Source: Lentibacter sp. XHP0401
Lineage (GTDB): Bacteria > Pseudomonadota > Alphaproteobacteria > Rhodobacterales > Rhodobacteraceae
Reading direction: 5' to 3'
NCBI RefSeq assembly: GCF_025751535.1
Contig: NZ_JAOWLC010000002.1
Coordinates: 248,001 to 312,000, forward strand
Length of the DNA: 64,000 nucleotides
Made by a program: the position numbers and the translations under genes. The notes beneath the pieces are model-generated. The model ran no database searches and was not told the DNA's origin. It saw nothing but the letters and a program-made list of their open reading frames with translations. Positions 40,950-48,895 of the stretch are shown piece after piece; position 1 is the first letter of the stretch; each line of letters starts with the position of its first letter.

Positions 40950-41642
40950 ATGACGATGTCTCTGGAACTTGCAGCAATCAATTTGGCCGTTGCCATGTTT
41001 TGTGGCGCGCTTGTCGGTACAGAACGGCAAATGCGCCAGCGCATGGCGGGGGTACGCACCAATGCACTTGTTGCGCTCGGGGCGGCGGGTTTTGTGGTGT
41101 TCTCGACGCTTTTTCCAGATGAGGTCAGCCCCACAAGGGTTGCGGCGCAGGTTGTGTCGGGCATCGGCTTTCTCGGAGCCGGGCTAATCTTTCGCAACGG
41201 CTTTACCGTGCACGGGCTCAATACGGCGGCGACGCTTTGGTGCTCTGCCGCTGTGGGGATTATGGCAGGGGCAGGCTTTATGCTTTATGCGCTCGTTTTG
41301 ACGGGACAGATCATGTTTGTGAACCTCGGGCTGCGCCCTTTGGTGAACTGGATCAAGAAGCGCACAGGAGCAGGCAAACCGCATCTTCAGGAATTCCACC
41401 TTTGCCTGACGGGCAAGGATGACGTGACCTTGAGGGGCCGGGTTGTGCAGGCGTTTTCTATCTCGGGGTTCCAGATTGTTTCGATTGCCACACAGGATAA
41501 ATCTGCAGACCAGCCGCGTGAACTTGAGGTGGTTGTGACGGTGGAAGACCCTGACGATACGTTGTTCAAAGCCGCAATCGTGCCTTTGTTGGCCTCGCCC
41601 GATGTGTCGAGCCTGAAGTGGAGCAGTTTGCACGACATGTGA
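40950..41642 (+). CDS. MgtC/SapB family membrane protein
   Basis: The 230-residue protein has an N-terminal membrane domain with four to five spans, starting AAINLAVAMFCGALVGTERQ and including TLWCSAAVGIMAGAGFMLYA, and a C-terminal soluble ACT-like domain from about residue 145. MgtC-type proteins affect magnesium homeostasis and ATP synthase in some pathogens, but most bacterial members are not characterised. It follows the VOC gene by 8 bp. Confidence 0.82.
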   Translation: MTMSLELAAINLAVAMFCGALVGTERQMRQRMAGVRTNALVALGAAGFVVFSTLFPDEVSPTRVAAQVVSGIGFLGAGLIFRNGFTVHGLNTAATLWCSAAVGIMAGAGFMLYALVLTGQIMFVNLGLRPLVNWIKKRTGAGKPHLQEFHLCLTGKDDVTLRGRVVQAFSISGFQIVSIATQDKSADQPRELEVVVTVEDPDDTLFKAAIVPLLASPDVSSLKWSSLHDM

Positions 41643-41751
41643 AAGCAATGTCGCTTTTACCCGCCAAGGGGCGCAAAAGCGCCGCGGGTGTGGATGCTGG
41701 CGGGCTATGAAGGAACAGATTTTCAGATTGTCCCAGAATCAAGGGTGGCCC

Positions 41752-43302
41752 ATGACCGAGGCAACGACAAAAAGACGTGGACGCACCGCAGGCGGTGGAG
41801 GTGCAGCGCGCCGTGCCGAACGCAGCGCGGTTTCGTTTGAAACGGCAAAGTATATCGAGCGCAACATTCCCAATTTCGAGGTGCTCAACGAAGAGGCGCT
41901 CCAGATCATCGAGGCCAATGCCGAGGCGATTCTGGAAGAAGTGGGTGTCAATTTTGTGGACAACCCCGCCGCTCTGGAGCGCTGGCGTGATGCGGGTGCA
42001 GATGTTCAGGGCGAACGCGTGCGCATCCCCAAAGGTTTGGCGCGCGAGCTGATCAAAACCGCCCCGAGCGAATACACGCAACATGCCCGCAACCCCGAGC
42101 GCAATGTTGTTGTAGGGGGGCGCAACCTTGTGCTTGCGCCTGTATATGGCCCGCCTTTCGTGCGCGATGCGGCCGGCGGGCGGCGCTATGCGACGATGGA
42201 TGATTTCAAGAAGTTCGTGAAGCTTGGCTATATGAGCAAGTGGTTGCACCATTCGGGCGGAACGGTCTGCGAACCGACAGATATTCCTGTGAACAAGCGT
42301 CACCTCGATATGCTGCTGGCGCATATGCAGCTTTCGGACAAGCCGTTCATGGGCTCTGTCACCGAACCGAGCCGCGCGCAGGACAGTGTCGATATGTGCG
42401 GCATTCTCTTTGGCAAAGAGTTTGTCCAAGAGAACACTGTGATGACTTCGCTCATCAACATCAACTCGCCGATGACTTTTGACGATGTGATGATGGGGGC
42501 GCTTGAGGTTTATGCTAAAAACAACCAGGCCTGCATCATTTCGCCCTTTATTGTGGGCGGGGCAATGGCGCCAGTCTCGGTGGCGGGCACGCTGACACAG
42601 GTCTTGGCCGAAGTGCTGGCGGGCGTGGCCTATAGCCAGCTTTGCAAGAAGGGCGCACCGGTGATTTTCGGGGCGTTTGTAAGCTCGATCGACATGAACT
42701 CGGGCGCGCCGACCTTCGGCACGCCAGAGGCCAGCCTTGTGACTTATGGCGCAGGGCAGCTCGCACGGCGGCTTGGACTGCCGTTTCGTTCGGCTGGCTC
42801 GTTCTGCGGCAGCAAACTCCCTGATGCGCAGGCGGCTTACGAAACGGCCAACTCGCTGAACATGGGGTTGCTCTCGGGCGTGAACTTCATGTTGCACTCT
42901 TGCGGTTGGCTTGAAGGCGGGCTTGTGGCGGACTTTGAGAAGTTTGTCATGGATGCCGATCAGCTCGGCACGCTGCACCAGATGGCCAAGGGTGTTGATA
43001 TAAGCGAAGATATGCAAGCGATGGATGCGATCCACGAGGTTGGGCCCGGCGGGCATTATCTGGGCTGTGCGCATACGCAGGCAAATTTCAAAACCGCTTT
43101 CTGGAAATCGGATCTGTTTGATTACAAGCCGTATGAAACATGGGAAGACGAGGGCGGGCGCGATACGCGCCAGCTTGCGACATCACGGGTGGAGAAGCTT
43201 CTCGCGCAATATCAGCAGCCAGCGCTCGACCCGGCGGTGAATGAAGCGCTCGAAGCCTATGTGGCCGAGAAGAAAGCCTCGATGCCGGATGCGTTTATCT
43301 AA
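41752..43302 (+). CDS. MttB-family methyltransferase without pyrrolysine
   Basis: The 516-residue protein belongs to the trimethylamine/quaternary amine methyltransferase family (MttB), as seen in the HTQANFKTAFW, GGHYLGCAHTQ and VSVAGTLTQVLAEVLAG segments and its overall TIM-barrel look. There is no in-frame TAG: the archaeal pyrrolysine codon is absent, so this is a member of the large non-pyrrolysine group that uses glycine betaine, carnitine or related compounds. No corrinoid protein or methylcorrinoid activation gene is adjacent. I chose the ATG at 41752 (MTEATTKRR); an upstream ATG at 41707 is less likely. Confidence 0.87.
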   Translation: MTEATTKRRGRTAGGGGAARRAERSAVSFETAKYIERNIPNFEVLNEEALQIIEANAEAILEEVGVNFVDNPAALERWRDAGADVQGERVRIPKGLARELIKTAPSEYTQHARNPERNVVVGGRNLVLAPVYGPPFVRDAAGGRRYATMDDFKKFVKLGYMSKWLHHSGGTVCEPTDIPVNKRHLDMLLAHMQLSDKPFMGSVTEPSRAQDSVDMCGILFGKEFVQENTVMTSLININSPMTFDDVMMGALEVYAKNNQACIISPFIVGGAMAPVSVAGTLTQVLAEVLAGVAYSQLCKKGAPVIFGAFVSSIDMNSGAPTFGTPEASLVTYGAGQLARRLGLPFRSAGSFCGSKLPDAQAAYETANSLNMGLLSGVNFMLHSCGWLEGGLVADFEKFVMDADQLGTLHQMAKGVDISEDMQAMDAIHEVGPGGHYLGCAHTQANFKTAFWKSDLFDYKPYETWEDEGGRDTRQLATSRVEKLLAQYQQPALDPAVNEALEAYVAEKKASMPDAFI

Positions 43303-43323
43303 GCGCTTGTTTATTCGCTGAAG

Positions 43324-43359
43324 AACGGGCCTCGCGAGATGCGGGGCCCGTTTCTGTTT
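43324..43359 (+). terminator. Terminator of the MttB-family gene
   Basis: AACGGGCC (43324-43331) pairs with GGCCCGTT (43345-43352), followed by TCTGTTT. The T run is imperfect. Confidence 0.7.
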
Positions 43360-43361
43360 GG

Positions 43362-43673
43362 TTATTCGGCTGGGGTGCGAAAGCAGGCTGCGCGGACGAT
43401 TTCGGCCTCGGCGATCGCGGCGATCAGCACTTCGACGTGGCGGTAATAGCTATAGCCTGCTTCATTTCGGCGACGCTCCTGATCGAGTTTTTGCTCGATT
43501 TCCAAAAGCTCTTCCAGCGCGGGCAACGGACGCATGAGGCGGGCATGCCCACGCCGGCCCAGTGCACGGGCCAAGTGCGATTCGCGTATATAGTGGTGCA
43601 CGCCCGAGCGGGCGGCATCGAGCAGTAAATGCGGACGGCGAAGAGCTTGAAAACGTGACAGTGGATCTTGCAT
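43362..43673 (-). CDS. DUF6477 small protein
   Basis: The 103-residue protein matches a small family confined to Rhodobacterales (DUF6477): MQDPLSRFQALRRPHLLLDAA at the start, AARSGVHHYIRESHL, and a C-terminal helix YSYYRHVEVLIAAIAEA. It has no membrane segment. I chose the ATG at 43673 after a GAGGTG site; a longer frame to 43724 is unlikely. It is divergent from the gafA candidate with 208 bp between the starts. In R. capsulatus the GTA activator rcc01865 has a GTA-related neighbour, rcc01866; whether this gene is its counterpart is my inference. Confidence 0.75.
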   Translation of the reverse strand: MQDPLSRFQALRRPHLLLDAARSGVHHYIRESHLARALGRRGHARLMRPLPALEELLEIEQKLDQERRRNEAGYSYYRHVEVLIAAIAEAEIVRAACFRTPAE

Positions 43674-43816
43674 GGAACACCTCGGAAGCAAATTCGAAAT
43701 TGGTTGAGATGTCAGGCTAATCAACTTTAGCGGGCGTTGCGTGTCTCTGCGAAACAGCGAACGCAGGGTTCAGCTTTGTTTAGAGTTTGGCAACAATAGT
43801 TTCCAATACGTAAAAA

Positions 43817-43831
43817 TTAACGAATGCGTAA
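43817..43831 (+). promoter_or_regulatory. CtrA-type motif upstream of gafA candidate
   Basis: TTAA (43817-43820), 7 bases, GTAA (43828-43831) followed by CC. The 17-base stretch resembles that upstream of ctrA at 13653. It lies 50 bp before the gafA candidate. In R. capsulatus gafA is CtrA-controlled. Confidence 0.55.
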
Positions 43832-43847
43832 CCACACAAGTTTAAGT

Positions 43848-43867
43848 TGTGGATAACTTGTGGACAA
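43848..43867 (-). promoter_or_regulatory. Two DnaA-box-like repeats upstream of gafA candidate
   Basis: TGTGGATAA (43848-43856), the exact complement of TTATCCACA, and TGTGGACAA (43859-43867), one mismatch, form a direct repeat with an 11-bp period. They end 14 bp before the gene start. A 7-12-7 dyad, ACAAGTT/AACTTGT at 43836-43842 and 43855-43861, overlaps them. Confidence 0.6.
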
Positions 43868-43881
43868 TGTGAGGGTCTCGG

Positions 43882-44988
43882 ATGACCGTAATTCGCCTTG
43901 AGCTAGCAGATGAAGAGCGCTTCGGTGTAACGCGGGAGCTATGGCCACGGTGGTTTCCCGCTTCGGCGCTGGCCTATCTGGCGCATACGGAGCTGGGCAT
44001 ATCCGTTCGGGCGCTGAGCCGTCTGAGTAAGTGTCATCCGTCAACGATTTCGCGGCAAATTAGCCGTTGGGAAAGGCTGCGTGACGATAGCCTGATTGAC
44101 GAGACATTCAGCCATTTGAGACCCAAAACAAAGCCCCAGGCGCTGCGCATCAGCCAAGAGGAACCTGCATTGATGAACGTGATGACCCCTGACTGCAAAC
44201 TTTTGCCCGATGACCAGACATTTCTGGCCGAAGCGCGCCGTATCTTGCGCCGGTTGAGCGAGCCACGCGCTGTTTTGGCACTGGCGGCAGATATGGAAAA
44301 AGGCGTTGTTGTGCGCGAAACCGAGGCCGGCACAACCACGCGTACCGCTGTTGTCGAGCGCAGTGTGGCGCAGGCGCTGGCGGTGAAAGACTGGATTGTT
44401 TGTGCTGTGGACGGGCGGATTGCGCGTTATCGTATTACTCCAGCAGGGCGCACGGCTTTGGGCGAGCTTCTGGCTGGAGCCGAGAACCGGGCCAGCGGCT
44501 TTGCCGAGGCGAGTGCAGCCTTTGACATGAGAGGTGCACGGGTGGGCAAGAGGCGTGTGTGCGTGGGCGAGACGCCTCTGATGATCCTGTCTCGGCGGCG
44601 CGAGAAGGATGGAGAACTGTTTTTGCGCGCAGGACATGTGAGCGCGGGGGAGCGGCTGCGCGAGGATTACGAACTGGCGCAGATGGCTGAAGGTGCAAAT
44701 TACGACTGGGAGGCGTTGATTGCAGGCGAGGTTCGCACAGCCACGCGCAAGACAACTCAGCTGAGCGCAGAGGCGGCGGCGGATCGCGTTGCGGCTGCGT
44801 TGTTGGCGCTTGGAGCAGGCCTCGGAGATGTGGCGCTGCGCTGCTGTTGCCAGCTTGAGGGGCTTGAAAGCGCGGAGCGCGGGCTTGGCTGGTCGGCAAG
44901 GTCGGGTAAGATTGTTCTCAGAATTGCCTTGCAACAATTAAGCTTGCATTATGAAAGCCTCGGCGAGCGCAACAAAATGATCGGCTGA
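43882..44988 (+). CDS. gafA: DUF6456 helix-turn-helix protein, probable GTA activator GafA
   Basis: The 368-residue protein has an N-terminal helix-turn-helix region at about residues 28-66 (LGISVRALSRLSKCHPSTISRQISRW), a middle winged segment (AVVERSVAQALAVKDWIV with ARYRITPAGRTALGELL, about 155-200) and a C-terminal helical domain (DUF6456) from about 240 to the end. This layout fits GafA, the direct activator of gene transfer agent genes in R. capsulatus (rcc01865). The N-terminal part resembles the GafY half and the C-terminal part the GafZ half of the Caulobacter pair. The gene follows a CtrA-type motif and DnaA-box-like repeats and is divergent from DUF6477. The assignment rests on family memory, not an alignment. 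Confidence 0.65.
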   Translation: MTVIRLELADEERFGVTRELWPRWFPASALAYLAHTELGISVRALSRLSKCHPSTISRQISRWERLRDDSLIDETFSHLRPKTKPQALRISQEEPALMNVMTPDCKLLPDDQTFLAEARRILRRLSEPRAVLALAADMEKGVVVRETEAGTTTRTAVVERSVAQALAVKDWIVCAVDGRIARYRITPAGRTALGELLAGAENRASGFAEASAAFDMRGARVGKRRVCVGETPLMILSRRREKDGELFLRAGHVSAGERLREDYELAQMAEGANYDWEALIAGEVRTATRKTTQLSAEAAADRVAAALLALGAGLGDVALRCCCQLEGLESAERGLGWSARSGKIVLRIALQQLSLHYESLGERNKMIG

Positions 44989-45075
44989 GTCATACACGCT
45001 TGAGGCGTGACACTGTGTGGCAATTTGGCTATGGGTGAGCTAAGATTTGAGGACCAGCCCCCGTAAGGAAATGCC

Positions 45076-46029
45076 ATGCGTGATCTTAAAATTCCCGACC
45101 AGCGCCACCCTGAAAAGGCCCGTAAGCCTGACAATGCCCAGCCGCGCAAGCCAAGCTGGATCAGGGTGAAAGCGCCACAGGGCGACGGGTATAAGAAAAC
45201 CCACGAGATCATGCGCGAGCACAAGCTGACCACGGTTTGCGAAGAAGCGGCTTGCCCCAATGCGGGCGAGTGCTGGAGCCAGGGTCACGCGACGATGATG
45301 ATTATGGGAGAGGTTTGCACGCGGGCCTGCTCATTCTGCAATATCGCGACAGGTAAACCCCCCGAAGATCTTGACCCGTTCGAGCCAGGACGTGTGGCCA
45401 ATGCAGTTGAAAAGCTGGGGCTGAAGCATGTTGTGATTACTTCGGTAGACCGTGACGATGTGGAAGACGGCGGAGCGGAGCACTTTGCCCAGACCATTCG
45501 TGCCATTCGTCACCGCTCGCCAGAGACAACCATCGAAATTCTCACGCCAGACTTTTTGAAGTGTGATCCGAGCGTATTGAAGATTGTTGTTGATGCAAAA
45601 CCCGATGTTTTCAACCACAATCTGGAAACCGTTCCGGGGCTTTACCCCGAGGTGCGGGCCGGAGCGCGGTATTTTCACAGCCTGCGCCTCTTGCAGCGGG
45701 TGAAAGAGATGGACCCGTCGATCTTTACCAAATCGGGTATCATGGTTGGCCTTGGCGAAAACAAGATGGCCGTGCTTCAGGTGATGGACGACATGCGCGC
45801 TGCGGATATCGACTTTCTCACCATCGGGCAGTATCTGCAGCCAACACCCAAACACCATGTGCTGGACCGCTTTGTGCATCCTGACGAGTTCAAGGCCTAT
45901 GAAACGGCGGCTTACGGCAAGGGCTTTCTCATGGTTTCGGCCACGCCGCTGACGCGCTCAAGCTATCATGCGGGCGACGATTTCGCGCGTTTGCGTGATG
46001 CGCGCGAGAAAAAGCTGGCACAGGTTTAA
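45076..46029 (+). CDS. lipA: Lipoyl synthase
   Basis: LipA is a radical SAM enzyme that inserts two sulfurs into octanoyl groups on lipoyl domains. The 317-residue protein has the auxiliary-cluster motif [12 protein letters not shown] and the radical SAM motif [11 protein letters not shown], the two Fe-S centres that define the family, then [18 protein letters not shown] and [25 protein letters not shown] site precedes the ATG. A small membrane protein gene follows 5 bp downstream. Confidence 0.98.
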   Translation: MRDLKIPDQRHPEKARKPDNAQPRKPSWIRVKAPQGDGYKKTHEIMREHKLTTVCEEAACPNAGECWSQGHATMMIMGEVCTRACSFCNIATGKPPEDLDPFEPGRVANAVEKLGLKHVVITSVDRDDVEDGGAEHFAQTIRAIRHRSPETTIEILTPDFLKCDPSVLKIVVDAKPDVFNHNLETVPGLYPEVRAGARYFHSLRLLQRVKEMDPSIFTKSGIMVGLGENKMAVLQVMDDMRAADIDFLTIGQYLQPTPKHHVLDRFVHPDEFKAYETAAYGKGFLMVSATPLTRSSYHAGDDFARLRDAREKKLAQV

Positions 46030-46034
46030 GGCGA

Positions 46035-46415
46035 ATGCAGTTTGGCAGGCTGGCTCTGCGAGCGGGGTTCGTGACCGTGTTTTCACAGCTGGCGATGCTG
46101 GCCTCGGCTGTGCCATCTGCTTTATTGTTGCCTCCCGACATGGTGCAACAGTTGGTGATGACCATTCCGCTCATGCTGATCCTCATGCTGTACGGATTGC
46201 CCAAGCTTGCCGACAGGATCTTTTTTGTCAATGCTCCACACGGGCTTGAGCGAACGGGCTTTGGCGCGATCTGCGTGCTTCTTGTTGTGCTGGTCGGGGC
46301 GGGATTTGTCTTGCTGGTGACAAGCAGTGTTGCAACCCCGTTTGAAGCGCAGATGATCTCGCTTGTCAGCCTGTTCACAGTGAACATGTATGTTGCAGTG
46401 CGTTGGCTGGTGTGA
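46035..46415 (+). CDS. Small membrane protein, four predicted spans
   Basis: I do not recognise this family. The 126-residue product has four hydrophobic segments at about residues 8-30, 39-56, 74-96 and 104-125, with a short soluble loop (PKLADRIFFVNAPHGLERTG) between the second and third. It follows lipA by 5 bp on the same strand and is probably co-transcribed. No catalytic motif or Cys/His pattern is visible. Confidence 0.65.
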   Translation: MQFGRLALRAGFVTVFSQLAMLASAVPSALLLPPDMVQQLVMTIPLMLILMLYGLPKLADRIFFVNAPHGLERTGFGAICVLLVVLVGAGFVLLVTSSVATPFEAQMISLVSLFTVNMYVAVRWLV

Positions 46416-46491
46416 AATTTGCCAAGATTCAGGCCGAATGCCGGGTATTTCAAGAAACGTCACTCACATAGTTTGGAACAAACAAAGCAAA

Positions 46492-46505
46492 TTGACATAT
46501 ATCAA
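46492..46505. promoter_or_regulatory. FNR/CRP-type box upstream of the octahaem gene
   Basis: TTGACATATATCAA is a near palindrome differing in one position from TTGAT-N4-ATCAA, the site of Fnr-type regulators. It lies 71 bp before the gene start. This suggests oxygen-dependent control. Confidence 0.65.
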
Positions 46506-46575
46506 AGGCTGAATGTGACGCGTGCAATAAGAGTAACATCAGGGGAGTCGGCTTTGACTCGTAAACTGGTGGAGA

Positions 46576-48213
46576 ATGCATGTGTTTAGATCTGGCTTGA
46601 TATCTCTTGGCGTGCGGGTGTTTCTTGCGGTCTCGCTTTCAGCAGGCGTGGCTTCTGCGCAGCAAAGCCTGCCCAACACGTCAACAGCAGACCACTCGCA
46701 ATTCAAAATTCTCCAGCAAGACTTCAAATCCGGCCCTGAAGTTACGGAAGCTTGCGTGAGTTGCCACACGCAGGCGGATGACCAGTTTATGCATTCGATT
46801 CACTTTACATGGGAGTTTGACCATCCTGTCACGGGCCAGAAGCTAGGCAAACGTAATGTTGTAAACTCGTTTTGCGGCAATGTCGCCGGAAACGAGGCGC
46901 GCTGCACAAGCTGCCATGCGGGCTATGGCTGGGAGGACATGTCAGTTACCCCGCAAGAGCAGGGCGTGACCGCTGACTGCTTGGTGTGTCACGACACCTC
47001 CGGGCAATATACCAAGGCAGACTCAAAGGCAGGCCATCCGCCGCTTGACCCTGTGGCGGAGGGCACAAAAACCATTACAGGTGCCAAAGCCTGGGCCGTT
47101 GACTTAACCAAAGCGGCGCAAAGCGTTGGCACATCGACCCGCGAAAACTGTGGCAACTGCCACTTTTACGGCGGGGGCGGTGACAACGTAAAGCACGGTG
47201 ATTTGTCTTCGGTGCTTTATAACCCTTCGATAGATGTTGATGTGCACATGTCGCCTGAGGGCGAAAACATGACCTGCTCGACATGCCATGTTTCGGACCA
47301 GCACCAGTGGTCCGGGTCGCGTTATAATGTGATGGCGTCGGACGCGCATAGCGAAATGCTCAAACCCGGCGAGAGGCGCGATGTGGCCACATGCCAAAGC
47401 TGCCATGGAACCGAGCCGCACCCCGCCACGCTGATGGGGGCAAAGCTTAACAATCATACCGATATGCTTGCCTGTCAGACATGTCATATTCCTGCATTTG
47501 CCAAGGGTGGTGTGCCGACCAAAACCAAATGGGACTGGTCAACCGCGGGTCGGTTGGACGCTGAAGGCAAGCCGATCCATGAGGATAACTACACCTCTTC
47601 GACGGGTGCGAAGCTGCATACATATCTCTCGACAAAAGGCGATTTCGAGTATGGCGAGAACGTTGAGCCATATTATGCATGGTTTGACGGGCAAGTGGAG
47701 TATGCCACCCGTGATCGTGAGATTGCCCCGAGTTCAACCGTGGAGGTGAATAGTATCAAAGGCGCGCGCGGGGATGGCGTATCACGCATCTGGCCGTTCA
47801 AGCGGATGGAGGGACGGCAAGCCTACGACACCGAGAGCAACAAACTGGTATTTAACCATGTTTGGGGGCCGACAACCGATACGGCGCTTTGGACAAACTT
47901 TGACTGGGGAAAATCCATTGAAGCGGGCATGAAGGCCGCCGGGCAGCCTTATTCCGGCAATTTCGATTTTGTGGACACCTATATGTATTGGCCGATCACC
48001 CATATGGTTGCCCCTGCCGACCAGGCGCTGAAATGCGGATCCTGCCACTCAGAGGACGGCCGCCTTGAGGGGGTGCCTGGCGTGCATATGCCCGGCACAC
48101 GGCCCTTTGGTGTGGCTTCGCTGCTTGGCATCGCGATGGTGCTGGCAACGATTGCTGGTGTTTTGGCCCATATCGCGCTGCGCGTGATTGGCCGCAGAAG
48201 AAGGGAGCACTGA
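46576..48213 (+). CDS. Octahaem c-type cytochrome, tetrathionate reductase (OTR) family
   Basis: The 545-residue protein has a signal peptide (residues 1-28) and eight CXXCH haem sites, at Cys60, 110, 135, 192, 234, 273, 300 and 487, then a C-terminal membrane segment (about 512-537). The number and spacing fit the octahaem tetrathionate reductase family, whose known members reduce tetrathionate, nitrite or hydroxylamine in vitro; the in vivo substrate is open. Haem is attached by the Ccm system. The start is the ATG at 46576, after GGTGGAG. It is followed by a cytochrome b gene 1 bp away, so they form an operon under a putative Fnr-type box. Confidence 0.9.
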   Translation: MHVFRSGLISLGVRVFLAVSLSAGVASAQQSLPNTSTADHSQFKILQQDFKSGPEVTEACVSCHTQADDQFMHSIHFTWEFDHPVTGQKLGKRNVVNSFCGNVAGNEARCTSCHAGYGWEDMSVTPQEQGVTADCLVCHDTSGQYTKADSKAGHPPLDPVAEGTKTITGAKAWAVDLTKAAQSVGTSTRENCGNCHFYGGGGDNVKHGDLSSVLYNPSIDVDVHMSPEGENMTCSTCHVSDQHQWSGSRYNVMASDAHSEMLKPGERRDVATCQSCHGTEPHPATLMGAKLNNHTDMLACQTCHIPAFAKGGVPTKTKWDWSTAGRLDAEGKPIHEDNYTSSTGAKLHTYLSTKGDFEYGENVEPYYAWFDGQVEYATRDREIAPSSTVEVNSIKGARGDGVSRIWPFKRMEGRQAYDTESNKLVFNHVWGPTTDTALWTNFDWGKSIEAGMKAAGQPYSGNFDFVDTYMYWPITHMVAPADQALKCGSCHSEDGRLEGVPGVHMPGTRPFGVASLLGIAMVLATIAGVLAHIALRVIGRRRREH

Positions 48214-48214
48214 G

Positions 48215-48895
48215 ATGAGTGTCAAAGCAAAGCCCAAACTTCACGAGCGTTGTGTAAAGGTTTATCCGCTGTTCGAGCGGCTCTGGCACTGGTCACAGAT
48301 GGCGTTGATTTTTGTCCTTTTGTTTACGGGTCTTGCGATCAGCGGTATTCATAATGGGATACACTTTGGCCCTGCTGTGATGTTGCACACAGTCGCTGCG
48401 CTCACGCTGCTGGCGCTTTGGGTTTTTGCGACCTTCTGGCTGTTTACCACAGGCACATGGAGGCAATTTATCCCTAAGATCGAGGGGATGATCGATGTTG
48501 CCAAATTCTACGCCTGGGGCGTGTTCAAAGGTGAGGAGCATCCTTATAAAAAGATGTTCTGGCGCAAGCATAACCCTTTGCAGGCAGCGACATACTTTGG
48601 CCTCAAGTGGTTTGTCTTTCCCGCGATCTGGAGCACTGGGCTGCTGTATCTGACCTATAACTTCTGGGCTGACTCAGTTTCTGATGCCAGTTTCTGGATC
48701 TGGCTGATCAGTAATCTGCATATTCTCAGCGCCTACGTTATCGCGGCGTTTATTATTGTGCATGTTTATCTGCTAACCGTCGGCCACGGCTTTCGCGCCC
48801 ATGTGCGCCCGATGATCACCGGTTATGACGAAATCGAGCTTACACCCGAGCAGGAAGCCTATCTTGAAACCAACGAGCCGGGGCGGTTGCGTTAA
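48215..48895 (+). CDS. Membrane cytochrome b561-type subunit
   Basis: The 226-residue protein has four membrane spans and His residues that fit dihaem cytochrome b of the thiosulfate/formate-reductase type: ERLWHWSQMALIFVLL, MLHTVAALTLL, NLHILSAYVIAAFIIVHVYL. It probably passes electrons from quinol to the octahaem cytochrome encoded just upstream. I chose the ATG at 48215 (MSVKAK), with GGGAGC before it; a GTG at 48188 would overlap the cytochrome. It converges on the dihaem cytochrome gene with a 4-bp overlap. Confidence 0.88.
   Translation: MSVKAKPKLHERCVKVYPLFERLWHWSQMALIFVLLFTGLAISGIHNGIHFGPAVMLHTVAALTLLALWVFATFWLFTTGTWRQFIPKIEGMIDVAKFYAWGVFKGEEHPYKKMFWRKHNPLQAATYFGLKWFVFPAIWSTGLLYLTYNFWADSVSDASFWIWLISNLHILSAYVIAAFIIVHVYLLTVGHGFRAHVRPMITGYDEIELTPEQEAYLETNEPGRLR

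Noticed and set aside
41566-43074. 502-codon open frame antisense to the MttB-family gene
   Set aside because: The sense strand carries the recognisable family; the antisense product is Arg/His-rich without motifs.
41752-43302. Amber-encoded pyrrolysine in the MttB-family gene
   Set aside because: The frame contains no internal TAG and has full length without it.
43836-43867. Replication origin signalled by DnaA-type boxes
   Set aside because: Only two boxes, no AT-rich unwinding region and none of dnaA, hemE or parAB nearby. A promoter role is more likely.
44990-45020. Terminator hairpin after the gafA candidate (CACGC-TTGAG-GCGTG)
   Set aside because: The stem is 5 bp and no T run follows.
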